Source of the DNA: Sutterella seckii
GTDB lineage: Bacteria; Pseudomonadota; Gammaproteobacteria; Burkholderiales; Burkholderiaceae_F
Direction: 5' to 3'
NCBI RefSeq assembly: GCF_009183815.1
Contig: NZ_WEHX01000009.1
Coordinates: forward strand, 1-49,157
DNA length: 49,157 nucleotides
Made by a program: the position numbers and the translations under genes. Below the pieces are notes generated by a model. It ran no database searches, was not told the DNA's origin, and saw only the letters and a program-made list of their open reading frames with translations. This document shows, piece after piece, positions 1-7,697 of the stretch. The first letter of the stretch is position 1; the number at the start of each line of letters is the position of its first letter.

Positions 1-1
1 A

Positions 2-236
2 GGACTCTACGATTCTCCTGAAGCCGCTCTCAAGCCCTTGATGAGGCTGGCTTGACCCCTGGTTGGGGAGTTATACCCCAACCAAGCCGAGATTTTCCGT
101 TGGAGAGGTCAAGCGCCGCAAATCGAATATCGACCTGGATCTCCTGAAGCAAAAGTCTTTTGCGTTCCTCTCGCAGAATCCTGAATACCGCAAATACGCC
201 GTTCGTTACGAAGCCTGCGGCATGGAGGACATTTGA
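2..236 (+). pseudogene. C-terminal remnant of an unrecognised protein, split by a frame change
   Basis: Two plus-strand reading frames abut here. The first enters from the left edge and ends at the TGA at 53-55 (last residues LMRLA). The second, in the next frame, is open from 45 to a TGA at 234-236 and reads like genuine protein (segments such as NIDLDLLKQKSFAFLSQN and EYRKYAVRYEACGMEDI), but has no good start codon. A +1 shift at the first stop would join them. The simplest reading is the 3' end of a gene disrupted by one frameshift. A transposase is possible given the degraded surroundings, but no family motif was recognised. Only the distal end lies in the window. Confidence 0.3.
60..84. 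other. Perfect 9-bp inverted repeat (hairpin)
   Basis: TGGTTGGGG at 60-68 pairs perfectly with CCCCAACCA at 76-84 around a 7-nt loop. It starts 4 nt after the stop codon at 53-55, where a terminator would sit, but no T-run follows and the second open frame runs through it. Confidence 0.45.
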
Positions 237-515
237 CTTCCTCTCCTTCGAGAAGCAGCTTCGGGTTCAGCGCGGCGAGCTGCAGCGTTCGATCGGGTTC
301 CACAAAGAGAACGCTCTTGGCCTGCATCGTTGCGGTAGTCGATTTGCCGCAAAGTTTCGGGTCTTCTATGAGCTTAGCGCCAATGGTTTACAGCTTTCTT
401 CGGAGTAGAGAATCGACAACACGAGTATGATAGTTAAATATATGATTTCTCAAGAGATTGTAGGCAGCATCCGCGTTGGTGCGACAACATGTTTCCTCAT
501 TCGGCCAAAATTTAC

Positions 516-552
516 TTCCGTATTTGGCCTGTAAACATTTCCGTATTTGGCC
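516..552. repeat. Two 14-bp direct repeats, 23-bp period
   Basis: TTCCGTATTTGGCC occurs at 516-529 and again at 539-552. An inverted partial copy, GGCCAAA, lies at 503-509 and forms a palindrome with TTTGGCC at 523-529. Multiple short terminal repeats of this kind occur at the ends of some IS21-family elements, but no istA/istB genes are present, so that origin is only a guess. Confidence 0.5.
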
Positions 553-994
553 AGTGTTTTCTCTTTGCCTCAACGATTAACGCAATGACTGTCCTCGCGT
601 TGACGTCCTCCTCGCCCTGATCTCTGGGCTACCCACGTTTGCCCAGCTCCGGAGTATGGTAACGCGCGAGCTTAGGAGCGATGCTGCGGGCAGGGAGTTA
701 GTCGAGCGCCTTATAGCTGCAGCCGGCGGCGTGGCCGGCCTGGTGCCGTCGGGCACTGAGTCTATTCCTGTCAAGCGGTCGTGGAATAGCGAGCACGGTC
801 TTCAGGCCGAGCGGAGCATATGCCGTGAAACTGCCGCGTTCGATGCAGTGGGTGGTCCAGAGATCAGGCAAAGCCTGTTTACGTACTGCACCGAGATTTC
901 GCTGCGAATGGCTGCGTCCATCAGATTGAATGCATGGAAGGCGAAATTCTTTCCGCAAACTTCGGGTTTTCACGCATTCAAGGCTCCCAATTCA

Positions 995-1008
995 TTGATG
1001 TCTCTCAA
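995..1008. promoter_or_regulatory. FNR-like box upstream of urdA
   Basis: TTGATGTCTCTCAA matches the FNR consensus TTGAT-N4-ATCAA at 9 of 10 conserved positions. A possible -10 element, TATAAG, lies at 1048-1053. This would place the box near -60, a usual class I activator position. It fits an anaerobically induced respiratory reductase, but it is a single unscored match. Confidence 0.35.
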
Positions 1009-1175
1009 GAAAATAGTGGAATTTTCCCGATTTCCGCGACGAAGGACTATAAGGAAGGCAATGCGTCATATCTGACCTTCGGGAGAAGACGGCTGGTCTT
1101 TTCCGGACGTACGAAATCCGGCATGGCCTTTCAGCCTGACTCAGGGAGCAGGCTCATTCGAATAAGGAGAGAAAC

Positions 1176-2927
1176 ATGAAAATACAACTGATTGCCGGCA
1201 TCGTCTGCTCTATCTTTGCCGCTGCGGCCTCCGCTGCTCCGGTGACGACCGAAGGCACCGGTGTGGGCAAGCACGGCGACGTGACCGTTGCCGTCACTTT
1301 CGACAACGGCAGGATCCAGAACATCAAGGTCGTCAAGGAACAGGAAAACCCGGTTCTCGCGAAGAAGGTCTATACGGACCTGAAGGACCTCGTTCAGCAG
1401 ACGAATTCCGTCGACGTTGACGTGATCTCGGGCGCCACCTTCTCGTCGAAGGGGCTGCTTGCCGCTGTGGCGGACGCCGCCAAAAAGGCGGGCGTGACGC
1501 TCGGCAAGGCCGACCAGAAGGCGCTGAAGAAAATCGCCAGGGACCTCCCGAAGAACTCGACCTATGACGTCGTCGTGATCGGCGCGGGCGGTGCGGGCTT
1601 CTCGGCCGCCATTGAAGCGAAGAATGCGGGCGCCTCCGTCGTGCTCCTTGAAAAGATGCCTGCCGTCGGCGGCAACTCCCTCATTTCTGGCGCGGAGATG
1701 AATGCCGCGAGGAACTGGGTGCAGCCCGTTCTCGGCATCACGGACGATTCGCCTGAACTCCATGCGAAGGACACGTACCTGGGCGGCGACAAGAAGGGCG
1801 ACCTGAAGGTGATCAACGTCATGACGGGCAACGCCCTCGACGCTGCGCTCTGGTGCCGCGACTATCTGGGCGTGCGCTTCGAGCCCGACAACCTCTTCTT
1901 CTTCGGCGGCCACAGCCGCAAGCGCGCTCTGATTCCGGTGGGCCATACCGGCACGGAATTCATTTCGAAGTTCCAGGCGAAGGCCGACGAGCTCGGCATT
2001 CCGGTCATCACCAACATGAAGGCCGAGGAGCTCGTCAAGGATAGGAACGGCCGCGTTGTGGGCGTCAAGGCCACGATGGACGGCGCCGAATACACCTTCA
2101 ATGCGAAGGGCGGCGTGGTTCTTGCGACCGGCGGCTTCGGCGCGAATCCGAAGATGGTCGAGCACTACAACCCGAAGATCGATTCGCGCTTCAAGACGAC
2201 CGATGCTCCGGGCACCACGGGTGAAGCCCTCTACATGGCTCAGCGTGCGGGCGCCGAGCTCGTCAACATGCAGTACATCCAGACCTACCCGATCTGCGAC
2301 CCGATTTCGGGCGTGATCGAGCTGATCGCGGATGCGCGCTTTGACGGCGCCATCATGCTGAACCAGGAAGGCAAACGCTTCGTCGAGGAGCTCGGTCGCC
2401 GCGACGTCCTCTCCGAAGCCATCCTCGCGCAGACGGGCAACTACTGCTGGGTGCTCTGGAACGACAAGATCGGTGCAGTCTCGAACACCGTCAAGGAACA
2501 TCCGACGGAATACGATGCCTTCACGAAGCAGGGCATCATGGCCACCTGCGACGACCTGAAGTGCATCGCCGACTTCACGAAGATCCCGTACGACTCGCTG
2601 AAGGGCACGGTTGACCGCGTCACCTCCATGGCGGGCAAGGGCAACGACAAGGACTTCCACCATCGTGCGGGCCTCGTCGACATAAGCCAGGGCAAGTACT
2701 ACGTGATCAAGGCCGTTCCCTCGGTGCACCACACCATGGGCGGCGTCCGGATCAACGAGAAGGCCGAAGCCCTCACTGCTGACGGCAAGGTGATTCCGGG
2801 CCTCTGGGCTGCGGGCGAAGTGACGGGCGTTACGCACGGCACGAACCGCTTGGGCGGCAATGCCTACACGGACATCATCGTCTTCGGCCGCATTGCCGGC
2901 AAGGCTGCAGCTGAAGCCGCGAAGTAA
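1176..2927 (+). CDS. urdA: Periplasmic flavoprotein reductase, probable urocanate reductase
   Basis: A 583-aa secreted flavoenzyme of the fumarate/urocanate reductase family. The start is set by AAGGAGAG just upstream. Residues 1-21 are a signal peptide ending ASAA. An FMN_bind domain follows (about 22-107) with the flavinylation motif DVISGAT and Thr88 as likely FMN attachment site. The FAD_binding_2 domain runs from about 129, with GAGGAG at 136-141. Active-site positions match Shewanella UrdA (numbering recalled, offset -2): Tyr371 where fumarate reductases have His, Asp386, Arg409, His518 and Arg558. Tyr and Asp at these positions mark urocanate rather than fumarate reduction, so the likely reaction is urocanate to imidazole propionate in anaerobic respiration. 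There is no haem domain, so electrons must come from a separate donor not seen here. Acrylate- or cinnamate-type substrates cannot be excluded. Confidence 0.8.
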   Translation: MKIQLIAGIVCSIFAAAASAAPVTTEGTGVGKHGDVTVAVTFDNGRIQNIKVVKEQENPVLAKKVYTDLKDLVQQTNSVDVDVISGATFSSKGLLAAVADAAKKAGVTLGKADQKALKKIARDLPKNSTYDVVVIGAGGAGFSAAIEAKNAGASVVLLEKMPAVGGNSLISGAEMNAARNWVQPVLGITDDSPELHAKDTYLGGDKKGDLKVINVMTGNALDAALWCRDYLGVRFEPDNLFFFGGHSRKRALIPVGHTGTEFISKFQAKADELGIPVITNMKAEELVKDRNGRVVGVKATMDGAEYTFNAKGGVVLATGGFGANPKMVEHYNPKIDSRFKTTDAPGTTGEALYMAQRAGAELVNMQYIQTYPICDPISGVIELIADARFDGAIMLNQEGKRFVEELGRRDVLSEAILAQTGNYCWVLWNDKIGAVSNTVKEHPTEYDAFTKQGIMATCDDLKCIADFTKIPYDSLKGTVDRVTSMAGKGNDKDFHHRAGLVDISQGKYYVIKAVPSVHHTMGGVRINEKAEALTADGKVIPGLWAAGEVTGVTHGTNRLGGNAYTDIIVFGRIAGKAAAEAAK

Positions 2928-2976
2928 CCGTCGCTCTCAAGAATCCTCCTCAGGGAGGCTTCTTTGAGGACTCTGG

Positions 2977-3010
2977 GCCGCGCTGCGAAGATTATTTTTC
3001 GCGGCGCGGC
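2977..3010. terminator. Bidirectional hairpin terminator
   Basis: GCCGCGCTGCGAA (2977-2989) pairs with TTCGCGGCGCGGC (2998-3010), with a single T·G wobble, around an 8-nt AT-rich loop. It sits between the convergent ends of urdA and the minus-strand gene that stops at 3011. Confidence 0.75.
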
Positions 3011-4093
3011 TTATTCTTTGAGCAAGCGGTTGACGCTCGGCCAGAAGCCGGATTTTTCGTCAAGGTAGAGATTCAACCCGATCTTCAGTGCAAGGTAGCC
3101 GGGACCTGAGAAGCGCCTCATGAGGCTCGGCTTCGCATCAAACTTTGCCGGATCGATGAGCTTCAATCGAATCGGATTCGTGAACGGGTCGTGATTGAGC
3201 TTTTCCGAGGGGCTCCCCGAAAACGGCGCATCCGGATCTTCCTCCTCTTTGTCTTCCTCCTCGTCCGCGTCATCGCCTTCATATTCTTCTTTTGGAAGAA
3301 GCCGTGTTTTCCATGGGAGGAGCCTGAGCTCAGCCGCTGCGACGGGAGAGATCCCGTCGACAGGGGAAACGGCGAGAAGCCACCGGGCGGCAATGCCGAT
3401 CGTGAGCATCAGGGTTTCAAGCGCCTCCGGAGAAAGAACGTCGCTGCGGATGAGCACCGTGGTCGAAGAGGGCTTGAAGAGCGGCTTTCCGCCGGCATTC
3501 ATGTCGCAGTCGCCCCTGAGCACCAGGGCGCCGTAGAGTTCGGCAATACCGAGCGCGAGTTCAAGATCTTCGCTCTTGTCGCCGGTGACGGCGATTTTCC
3601 AGATCCGGGGAAGGCGTTCCCCCTGAGGCCGAAGCTCAACGAAATCGAGCGGAAGATCGAAGGGAAGCATCAGCGCTTCCTCGCGGAGCTTCAGAACTTC
3701 TGCGTGATAGCGCTCCTTCCAGGCTTCAGCCATGCCGTTCCTTCGCGCGGTATCGAGGTCGTCCTGAAGCGACTCGTACCGAAGGAGAAAAAGCGCCGCC
3801 CGGGCGGCCTGGGAAAGATCTCCCGCGTTTCCGAAGTCAGGGGAGTCAATGCTGGTTTTTCTCTGGAAGGCTTCTGCAGCGGCGGATGCTGCCGCGCGAA
3901 CTGCTTCGTTCTCCTTCGACATCAGGGGCTCAGGCAAAGCGCTTTCGATAAAGACGAGAAAATCCTCCTCCGCGGCGCCCGCCTTCGACAACCGTGCGAT
4001 GCCGTCTGTTACCCCATAAACCGAAATCCTGAGATTTTCCGGGTTGAACACAATGCGCTCGAGCGCCTTGCCGACGGGACTCTGCTTTCTCAT
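3011..4093 (-). CDS. Unknown protein with an acidic internal segment
   Basis: A 360-aa protein of unrecognised family. The ATG at 4093 (MRKQSPVGKALERI) is chosen because GAAAGGAGGC lies 6-10 nt upstream; the frame stays open to 4213 but without a site that good. There is no signal peptide or clear membrane segment, so it is probably cytoplasmic. The N-terminal two thirds is Ala/Leu/Glu-rich and probably helical. About 80 residues from the C-terminus lies a strongly acidic linker (EGDDADEEEDKEEEDPD), followed by a short basic/aromatic C-terminal domain (FSGPGYLALKIGLNLYLDE). It is a single gene, convergent with urdA, and its codon use resembles its neighbours. No function is proposed. Confidence 0.75.
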   Translation of the reverse strand: MRKQSPVGKALERIVFNPENLRISVYGVTDGIARLSKAGAAEEDFLVFIESALPEPLMSKENEAVRAAASAAAEAFQRKTSIDSPDFGNAGDLSQAARAALFLLRYESLQDDLDTARRNGMAEAWKERYHAEVLKLREEALMLPFDLPLDFVELRPQGERLPRIWKIAVTGDKSEDLELALGIAELYGALVLRGDCDMNAGGKPLFKPSSTTVLIRSDVLSPEALETLMLTIGIAARWLLAVSPVDGISPVAAAELRLLPWKTRLLPKEEYEGDDADEEEDKEEEDPDAPFSGSPSEKLNHDPFTNPIRLKLIDPAKFDAKPSLMRRFSGPGYLALKIGLNLYLDEKSGFWPSVNRLLKE

Positions 4094-4327
4094 GGAAGCC
4101 TCCTTTCTTTCTCTCACAGGTTTAATGGTAAGGGCTTCTGCGTCGAAAAATGGCGCAGCAAAGCGCCGGAAAGTCGGAATAAGAGGCCCACAGGGAAGGA
4201 AAAAACAACTCAATATCTGATCTCGGTTGTAATACCTGAGCGGCTTCGCCGCAGTGAGTGCTGCCCTCTCAATTCATAATCCATGGATCAACAACGAACT
4301 CCCATTATCAGGTTCAAGGAGATTCCC

Positions 4328-5164
4328 ATGCAGCGGCGCACACTGATTGGTTCAACGCTATCCATTCTCTTTGCCTCGGCGCTTCTCGCCGGGTGCGGGG
4401 ACAAGGCCGGGGACGCCGCAGGCGGCGCGGCTCCGGAAAAGAAGGAAATCACGCTCGGCGTGACGGCGGGGTCCTCTGAAGAGATCGCCGAACAGGTGGC
4501 GATCGTTGCGGCGAAGAAGGGCCTCACCATTCACGTGAAGACCTTCGGCGACTACATTGCGGTCGACACCGCGCTCGCGCAGGGCGACATCGACCTCAAC
4601 GCCTTCCAGCACGAGCCCTATCTCGTCAATTTCAACTCCAAGAACAATACTGATCTGGTTGCGATCGCGAAGACCTATCTCGCGCCGATCGCGGGCTATT
4701 CGAAGCGCTGGAAGAGCGTGAATGAGGTGCCTGACGGCGCTACCGTGACGGTGCCGAACGACCCGACGAACGAAGGCCGCGCGCTCTATGAGCTCTCGCG
4801 CCTCGGGTGGATCAAGCTGAAGGAAGGCGTTTCGACGACGAAACTGACGCCCAACGACATCGTCGCGAACCCGAAGGGCATCAAGCTCGTGGAGCTTGAA
4901 GCCGCGCTTCTGCCGCGCTCGCTTGACGACACGGACGTCGCGATCATCAATGCGGGCTACGCGATCAGCGCTGGTCTCAACAGCCAGAAGGACTCGATCT
5001 TCGTTGAATCGACCGAAACGAGCCCCTACGTCAACATCATTGCGGCGAGGAAGGGCACGGAAAAGGATCCGGCTTATCTGAAGGCGGTTGAATCCTTCCG
5101 CTCGCCCGAGATCAAGGCCTTCATTGAGAAGACCTACAAGGGCTCGATCGTTCCCTCGTGGTAA
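4328..5164 (+). CDS. metQ: MetQ/NlpA-family substrate-binding lipoprotein
   Basis: A 278-aa lipoprotein of the NlpA family, the solute-binding part of methionine-type ABC importers. ATG at 4328 is preferred over an upstream in-frame ATG because AAGGAG lies 7 nt before it and a normal lipoprotein signal then follows (MQRRTLIGS, lipobox LAGC, lipidated Cys23). Family features include EITLGVTAGSSEEIAEQ, ALAQGDIDLNAFQH and a closing segment IEKTYKGSIVPSW. The matching ATPase and permease (metN, metI) are not in the window. It lies 58 bp upstream of an enolase-superfamily gene in the same direction, so the two may be co-transcribed. The ligand is probably methionine, but NlpA proteins also bind other amino acids or peptides. 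Confidence 0.8.
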   Translation: MQRRTLIGSTLSILFASALLAGCGDKAGDAAGGAAPEKKEITLGVTAGSSEEIAEQVAIVAAKKGLTIHVKTFGDYIAVDTALAQGDIDLNAFQHEPYLVNFNSKNNTDLVAIAKTYLAPIAGYSKRWKSVNEVPDGATVTVPNDPTNEGRALYELSRLGWIKLKEGVSTTKLTPNDIVANPKGIKLVELEAALLPRSLDDTDVAIINAGYAISAGLNSQKDSIFVESTETSPYVNIIAARKGTEKDPAYLKAVESFRSPEIKAFIEKTYKGSIVPSW

Positions 5165-5222
5165 TCGGATGCTTCGCTTTTGAATCCCCGCCATTTCTTC
5201 GGACCATAAGGACACATCTTCC

Positions 5223-6347
5223 ATGCGCATTGAAAAGGCCGTCATCCGTCAGATGAAGCTCCCCTTCAAGACGGGCTTCCGCACGAGCTTCGGCACGACC
5301 GTCGTCAAGGACTTTCTCTTGGTCGAGCTCTATGACGCCGAAGGGCGTCTCGGGCTCGGCGAATGCTCGGCCTTCATGCGCCCCTGGTACAACGAAGAGA
5401 CGACGGTGGGCGCGCGCTATGTGATCCGTGAATTCCTCCTCTCCGAACTTCTACGGGCGGAAGAGATCAAGTCGCCTGAGGCGTTTTTCGACCAGACGGC
5501 ATGGATCCGCAGAAACCGCATGGCGAGGTCCGCGGTCGACTGCGCGCTCTGGGATCTCTGGAGCCGCGAGCAGGGTATTCCGGAGTGGCGCGCGCTCGGC
5601 GGCACCAAGAATGTGATTGAGTCCGGCGTATCGCTCGGCATTGAAAAGTCGCCGGCGGAACTCCTGAAGACCATCGAAAAGTATCTTGCTCAGGGCTACC
5701 GGCGCGTCAAATGCAAGATTGCACCGGGCTACGACCTCGAATACCTGCGCGCGGCACGGCGCGAGTTCGGCGGCATCATGCTGATGGCGGACGCGAATTC
5801 GGCCTATACGCTCGACGACATCGACACCTTCCGCGCGATGGACGAGCTCGATCTCCTCATGATCGAGCAGCCGCTCGCGAGCGACGACATCGTCGACCAT
5901 CGGCATCTGCAGGCGGCGATCCGCACGCCCGTGTGTCTTGACGAAAGCGTCGACTCGGTCGATGACGCAAGGCGCGCGATTGAGCTCGGAAGCTGCAAAG
6001 TCATCAACATCAAGGTGGCGCGCGTGGGCGGCCTCACGGAAGCGCGCCGCATTCAGGAATTCGCCGCCCGCCACGACGTCGGCTGCTGGTGCGGCGGGAT
6101 GGTGGATGCGGGGGTCGCCCGCGGGCACAACATTGCCATCGCGACTCTTCCCAACTACGTCTACCCGAACGACATTCCGTCCTCAGACCGCTACTACGCC
6201 GACGACCTGGTGACACCTTCGACCTTCATCGACCGTGAGGCCCATATCACCGCATCCGAACGCCCGGGAACGGGGTTCGAACCCGATTGGGCGGTGATCG
6301 AAAAGCATACGGTCGAGAAAGAAGTTCTCACAAGAGCCGACTTCTGA
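5223..6347 (+). CDS. Enolase-superfamily enzyme, OSBS / N-succinylamino acid racemase type
   Basis: A 374-aa MLE-subgroup enolase-superfamily protein with a lid domain (1 to about 120) and a barrel. Catalytic elements are K163-x-K165 (VKCKI), metal ligands Asp190 (MADAN), Glu215 (IEQPL) and Asp240 (CLDES), and the opposite base Lys264 (INIKVARVGG). The positions are close to those recalled for Amycolatopsis NSAR/OSBS. The late motif WCGGMVDAG followed by ARGHNIAIATLPN is typical of that group. It could make o-succinylbenzoate for menaquinone (MenC) or racemise N-succinyl amino acids; many members do both. No other men gene is nearby, and the gene follows a MetQ-type lipoprotein, which tilts slightly toward amino acid metabolism. 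AAGGA lies upstream of the ATG. The gene converges with the hydrolase one base beyond its stop. Confidence 0.7.
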   Translation: MRIEKAVIRQMKLPFKTGFRTSFGTTVVKDFLLVELYDAEGRLGLGECSAFMRPWYNEETTVGARYVIREFLLSELLRAEEIKSPEAFFDQTAWIRRNRMARSAVDCALWDLWSREQGIPEWRALGGTKNVIESGVSLGIEKSPAELLKTIEKYLAQGYRRVKCKIAPGYDLEYLRAARREFGGIMLMADANSAYTLDDIDTFRAMDELDLLMIEQPLASDDIVDHRHLQAAIRTPVCLDESVDSVDDARRAIELGSCKVINIKVARVGGLTEARRIQEFAARHDVGCWCGGMVDAGVARGHNIAIATLPNYVYPNDIPSSDRYYADDLVTPSTFIDREAHITASERPGTGFEPDWAVIEKHTVEKEVLTRADF

Positions 6348-6348
6348 C

Positions 6349-7608
6349 TCAGCCGTTCATCACGGAGAGGATCTCCTTCTCCTGATCCGTAAACCAGGGG
6401 TTGAACGTCAGGCGAGCAGTCACTCCGGTACGCTTCTTGTCGCCCCAGGCGCCGTAATGGATGTCCTTTGCGGGGATGCCGCGGCAGGTAGTGGTGGATG
6501 TCCGATCTTCGCCCAGCCGGCAGAGGCGGTTCAGGCCTTCCTTCCCGTACTGAGGGTTCTCCGGGGAATAGAGAAGCCCCATGTGCGAGAAGCTCGTGAT
6601 GTTTTCATCCGGAAGATAGTCGCTTCTCACGACGACCCGCGGGTCATTGCCGGAGAGTTCCGACGCGGCTGACTGACTCCCGTACCAAAGAATGCGCGTG
6701 CGCGGGTTCGTGAAGCGCTTCGGGAACGTTTCCAGAAGCGCCTGCGTATTCACGACCGAGTCGTGCTCGCTCATCATGATGACGGCGGGGCGGTCAAAGG
6801 GCTTCCGCAGAAGCGCGTCCTCGGCGCTTCGCATCGTGTCGACGAAGGCGGCAAGCGCCTGAACGGGAACGATCGTGTATCTGAAGGGCGTCTGCCCGCC
6901 CATCATTGAATCCTCGGGTTCCCTCAGCCAGTTGATGAAGGGCGCGAGAATCGGCGCCATGAAGGCGAGATGCGTGCGCACCTCCACTGCGGGCGAAAAG
7001 AGGACGAGTCCCGAGATCCATTCATGGCGGGATGCGAATTCAATCGCGAGATTGCAGCCCGTCGAGAAGCCTCCGAGCCAGACCTGAGTTTTCTCTCCCG
7101 GATGAAGCGTCTTCAGGTCCCGGTCAAGGATTTCGGCCTGTTCGCGCACCACCCGGCGCCAGTCGTCGGCCGTGGGCTCGAGCATGTCTTCGGGCCGCGT
7201 GCCGCAGCCCGGAAGAAGCACCGTCCGCACGAGCCAGCCGGCATTCGCGTAGGTTCTCGCCTGATCAACGAAGCTCCATGGCGAATCGCCGAGTCCGTGA
7301 ATGAGAAGAATGCCGCGGGTGCCGACGGCGTCGCCGGCGGGAAGGGTCTCCGAGGGCGTATTCCAGCGAAGTTCCGCCGCCGGGTCGTCGGACACGAACT
7401 TCCGGCGGGCATTTACCCAGGCTCGGGTTTCGGCCGCGTAGGCCGCGAAGGACGTCTGCCCCAGGGGCTGCACGCCGGCGACCTCCGCCCTCGGCGACGT
7501 TGCGCAGGAGGCGAGCGTCGCCGTGAGCGGAATGGCTGCGAGAACTGCGGCGCCGCCCAGAAGCCGGCGCCGGGAGAGCAGAGGACGGGAGGAGAACATT
7601 CTTTTCAT
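6349..7608 (-). CDS. Lipoprotein alpha/beta hydrolase (serine esterase type)
   Basis: A 419-aa exported hydrolase. The N-terminus has a twin-arginine-like run (SRRRLLGG), a hydrophobic stretch and a lipobox-like LASC, so export as a lipoprotein, possibly by Tat, is likely. The fold shows an oxyanion-type segment (LLIHGLGDSPWSF), the nucleophile elbow GGFSTG with Ser182, an acid segment (MMSEHDSVVN) and a probable catalytic His in SFSHMGLLYS. The substrate is unknown; a carboxylesterase or lipase-like role is inferred from the fold. No strong ribosome-binding site is seen at the ATG at 7608; a second in-frame ATG three codons later is possible. It ends one base from the convergent enolase-superfamily gene. 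Confidence 0.7.
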   Translation of the reverse strand: MKRMFSSRPLLSRRRLLGGAAVLAAIPLTATLASCATSPRAEVAGVQPLGQTSFAAYAAETRAWVNARRKFVSDDPAAELRWNTPSETLPAGDAVGTRGILLIHGLGDSPWSFVDQARTYANAGWLVRTVLLPGCGTRPEDMLEPTADDWRRVVREQAEILDRDLKTLHPGEKTQVWLGGFSTGCNLAIEFASRHEWISGLVLFSPAVEVRTHLAFMAPILAPFINWLREPEDSMMGGQTPFRYTIVPVQALAAFVDTMRSAEDALLRKPFDRPAVIMMSEHDSVVNTQALLETFPKRFTNPRTRILWYGSQSAASELSGNDPRVVVRSDYLPDENITSFSHMGLLYSPENPQYGKEGLNRLCRLGEDRTSTTTCRGIPAKDIHYGAWGDKKRTGVTARLTFNPWFTDQEKEILSVMNG

Positions 7609-7625
7609 GATGCAGAAAAGAATAA

Positions 7626-7648
7626 CGGGCCGGAAGGATTCCGGCCCG
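7626..7648 (-). terminator. Rho-independent terminator of pflB
   Basis: CGGGCCGGAA (7626-7635) and TTCCGGCCCG (7639-7648) form a perfect 10-bp stem with a 3-nt loop. Read on the minus strand it is followed by TTATTCTTTT. It lies 50 bp after the pflB stop. Confidence 0.85.
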
Positions 7649-7697
7649 CTCCAATTACGTCAAAAAGTTGCGTAATCCAATCAAAGGAAGGCGTTGA

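Larger units (their letters stand above)
237..1175. other. Gene-poor, apparently degenerate region
   Basis: No intact gene is recognised. On the minus strand, two short frames in the same phase (about 573-388 and 387-109) are separated by a single TAA at 388-390. The second contains protein-like sequence (QAKSVLFVEPDRTLQLAALN) and could be a decayed gene. On the plus strand, a frame open from about 581 to 1075 (ATG at 656) has a plausible N-terminal half but no known motif. The mixture suggests mobile-element or gene remnants. The last 150 bp hold the promoter region of the downstream reductase. Confidence 0.4.

Noticed and set aside
1131-2837. 568-aa minus-strand open frame opposite urdA
   Set aside because: Full-length antisense frame in GC-rich DNA, made of Arg/Ala/Val/His-rich sequence without motifs; the plus-strand reductase is certain.
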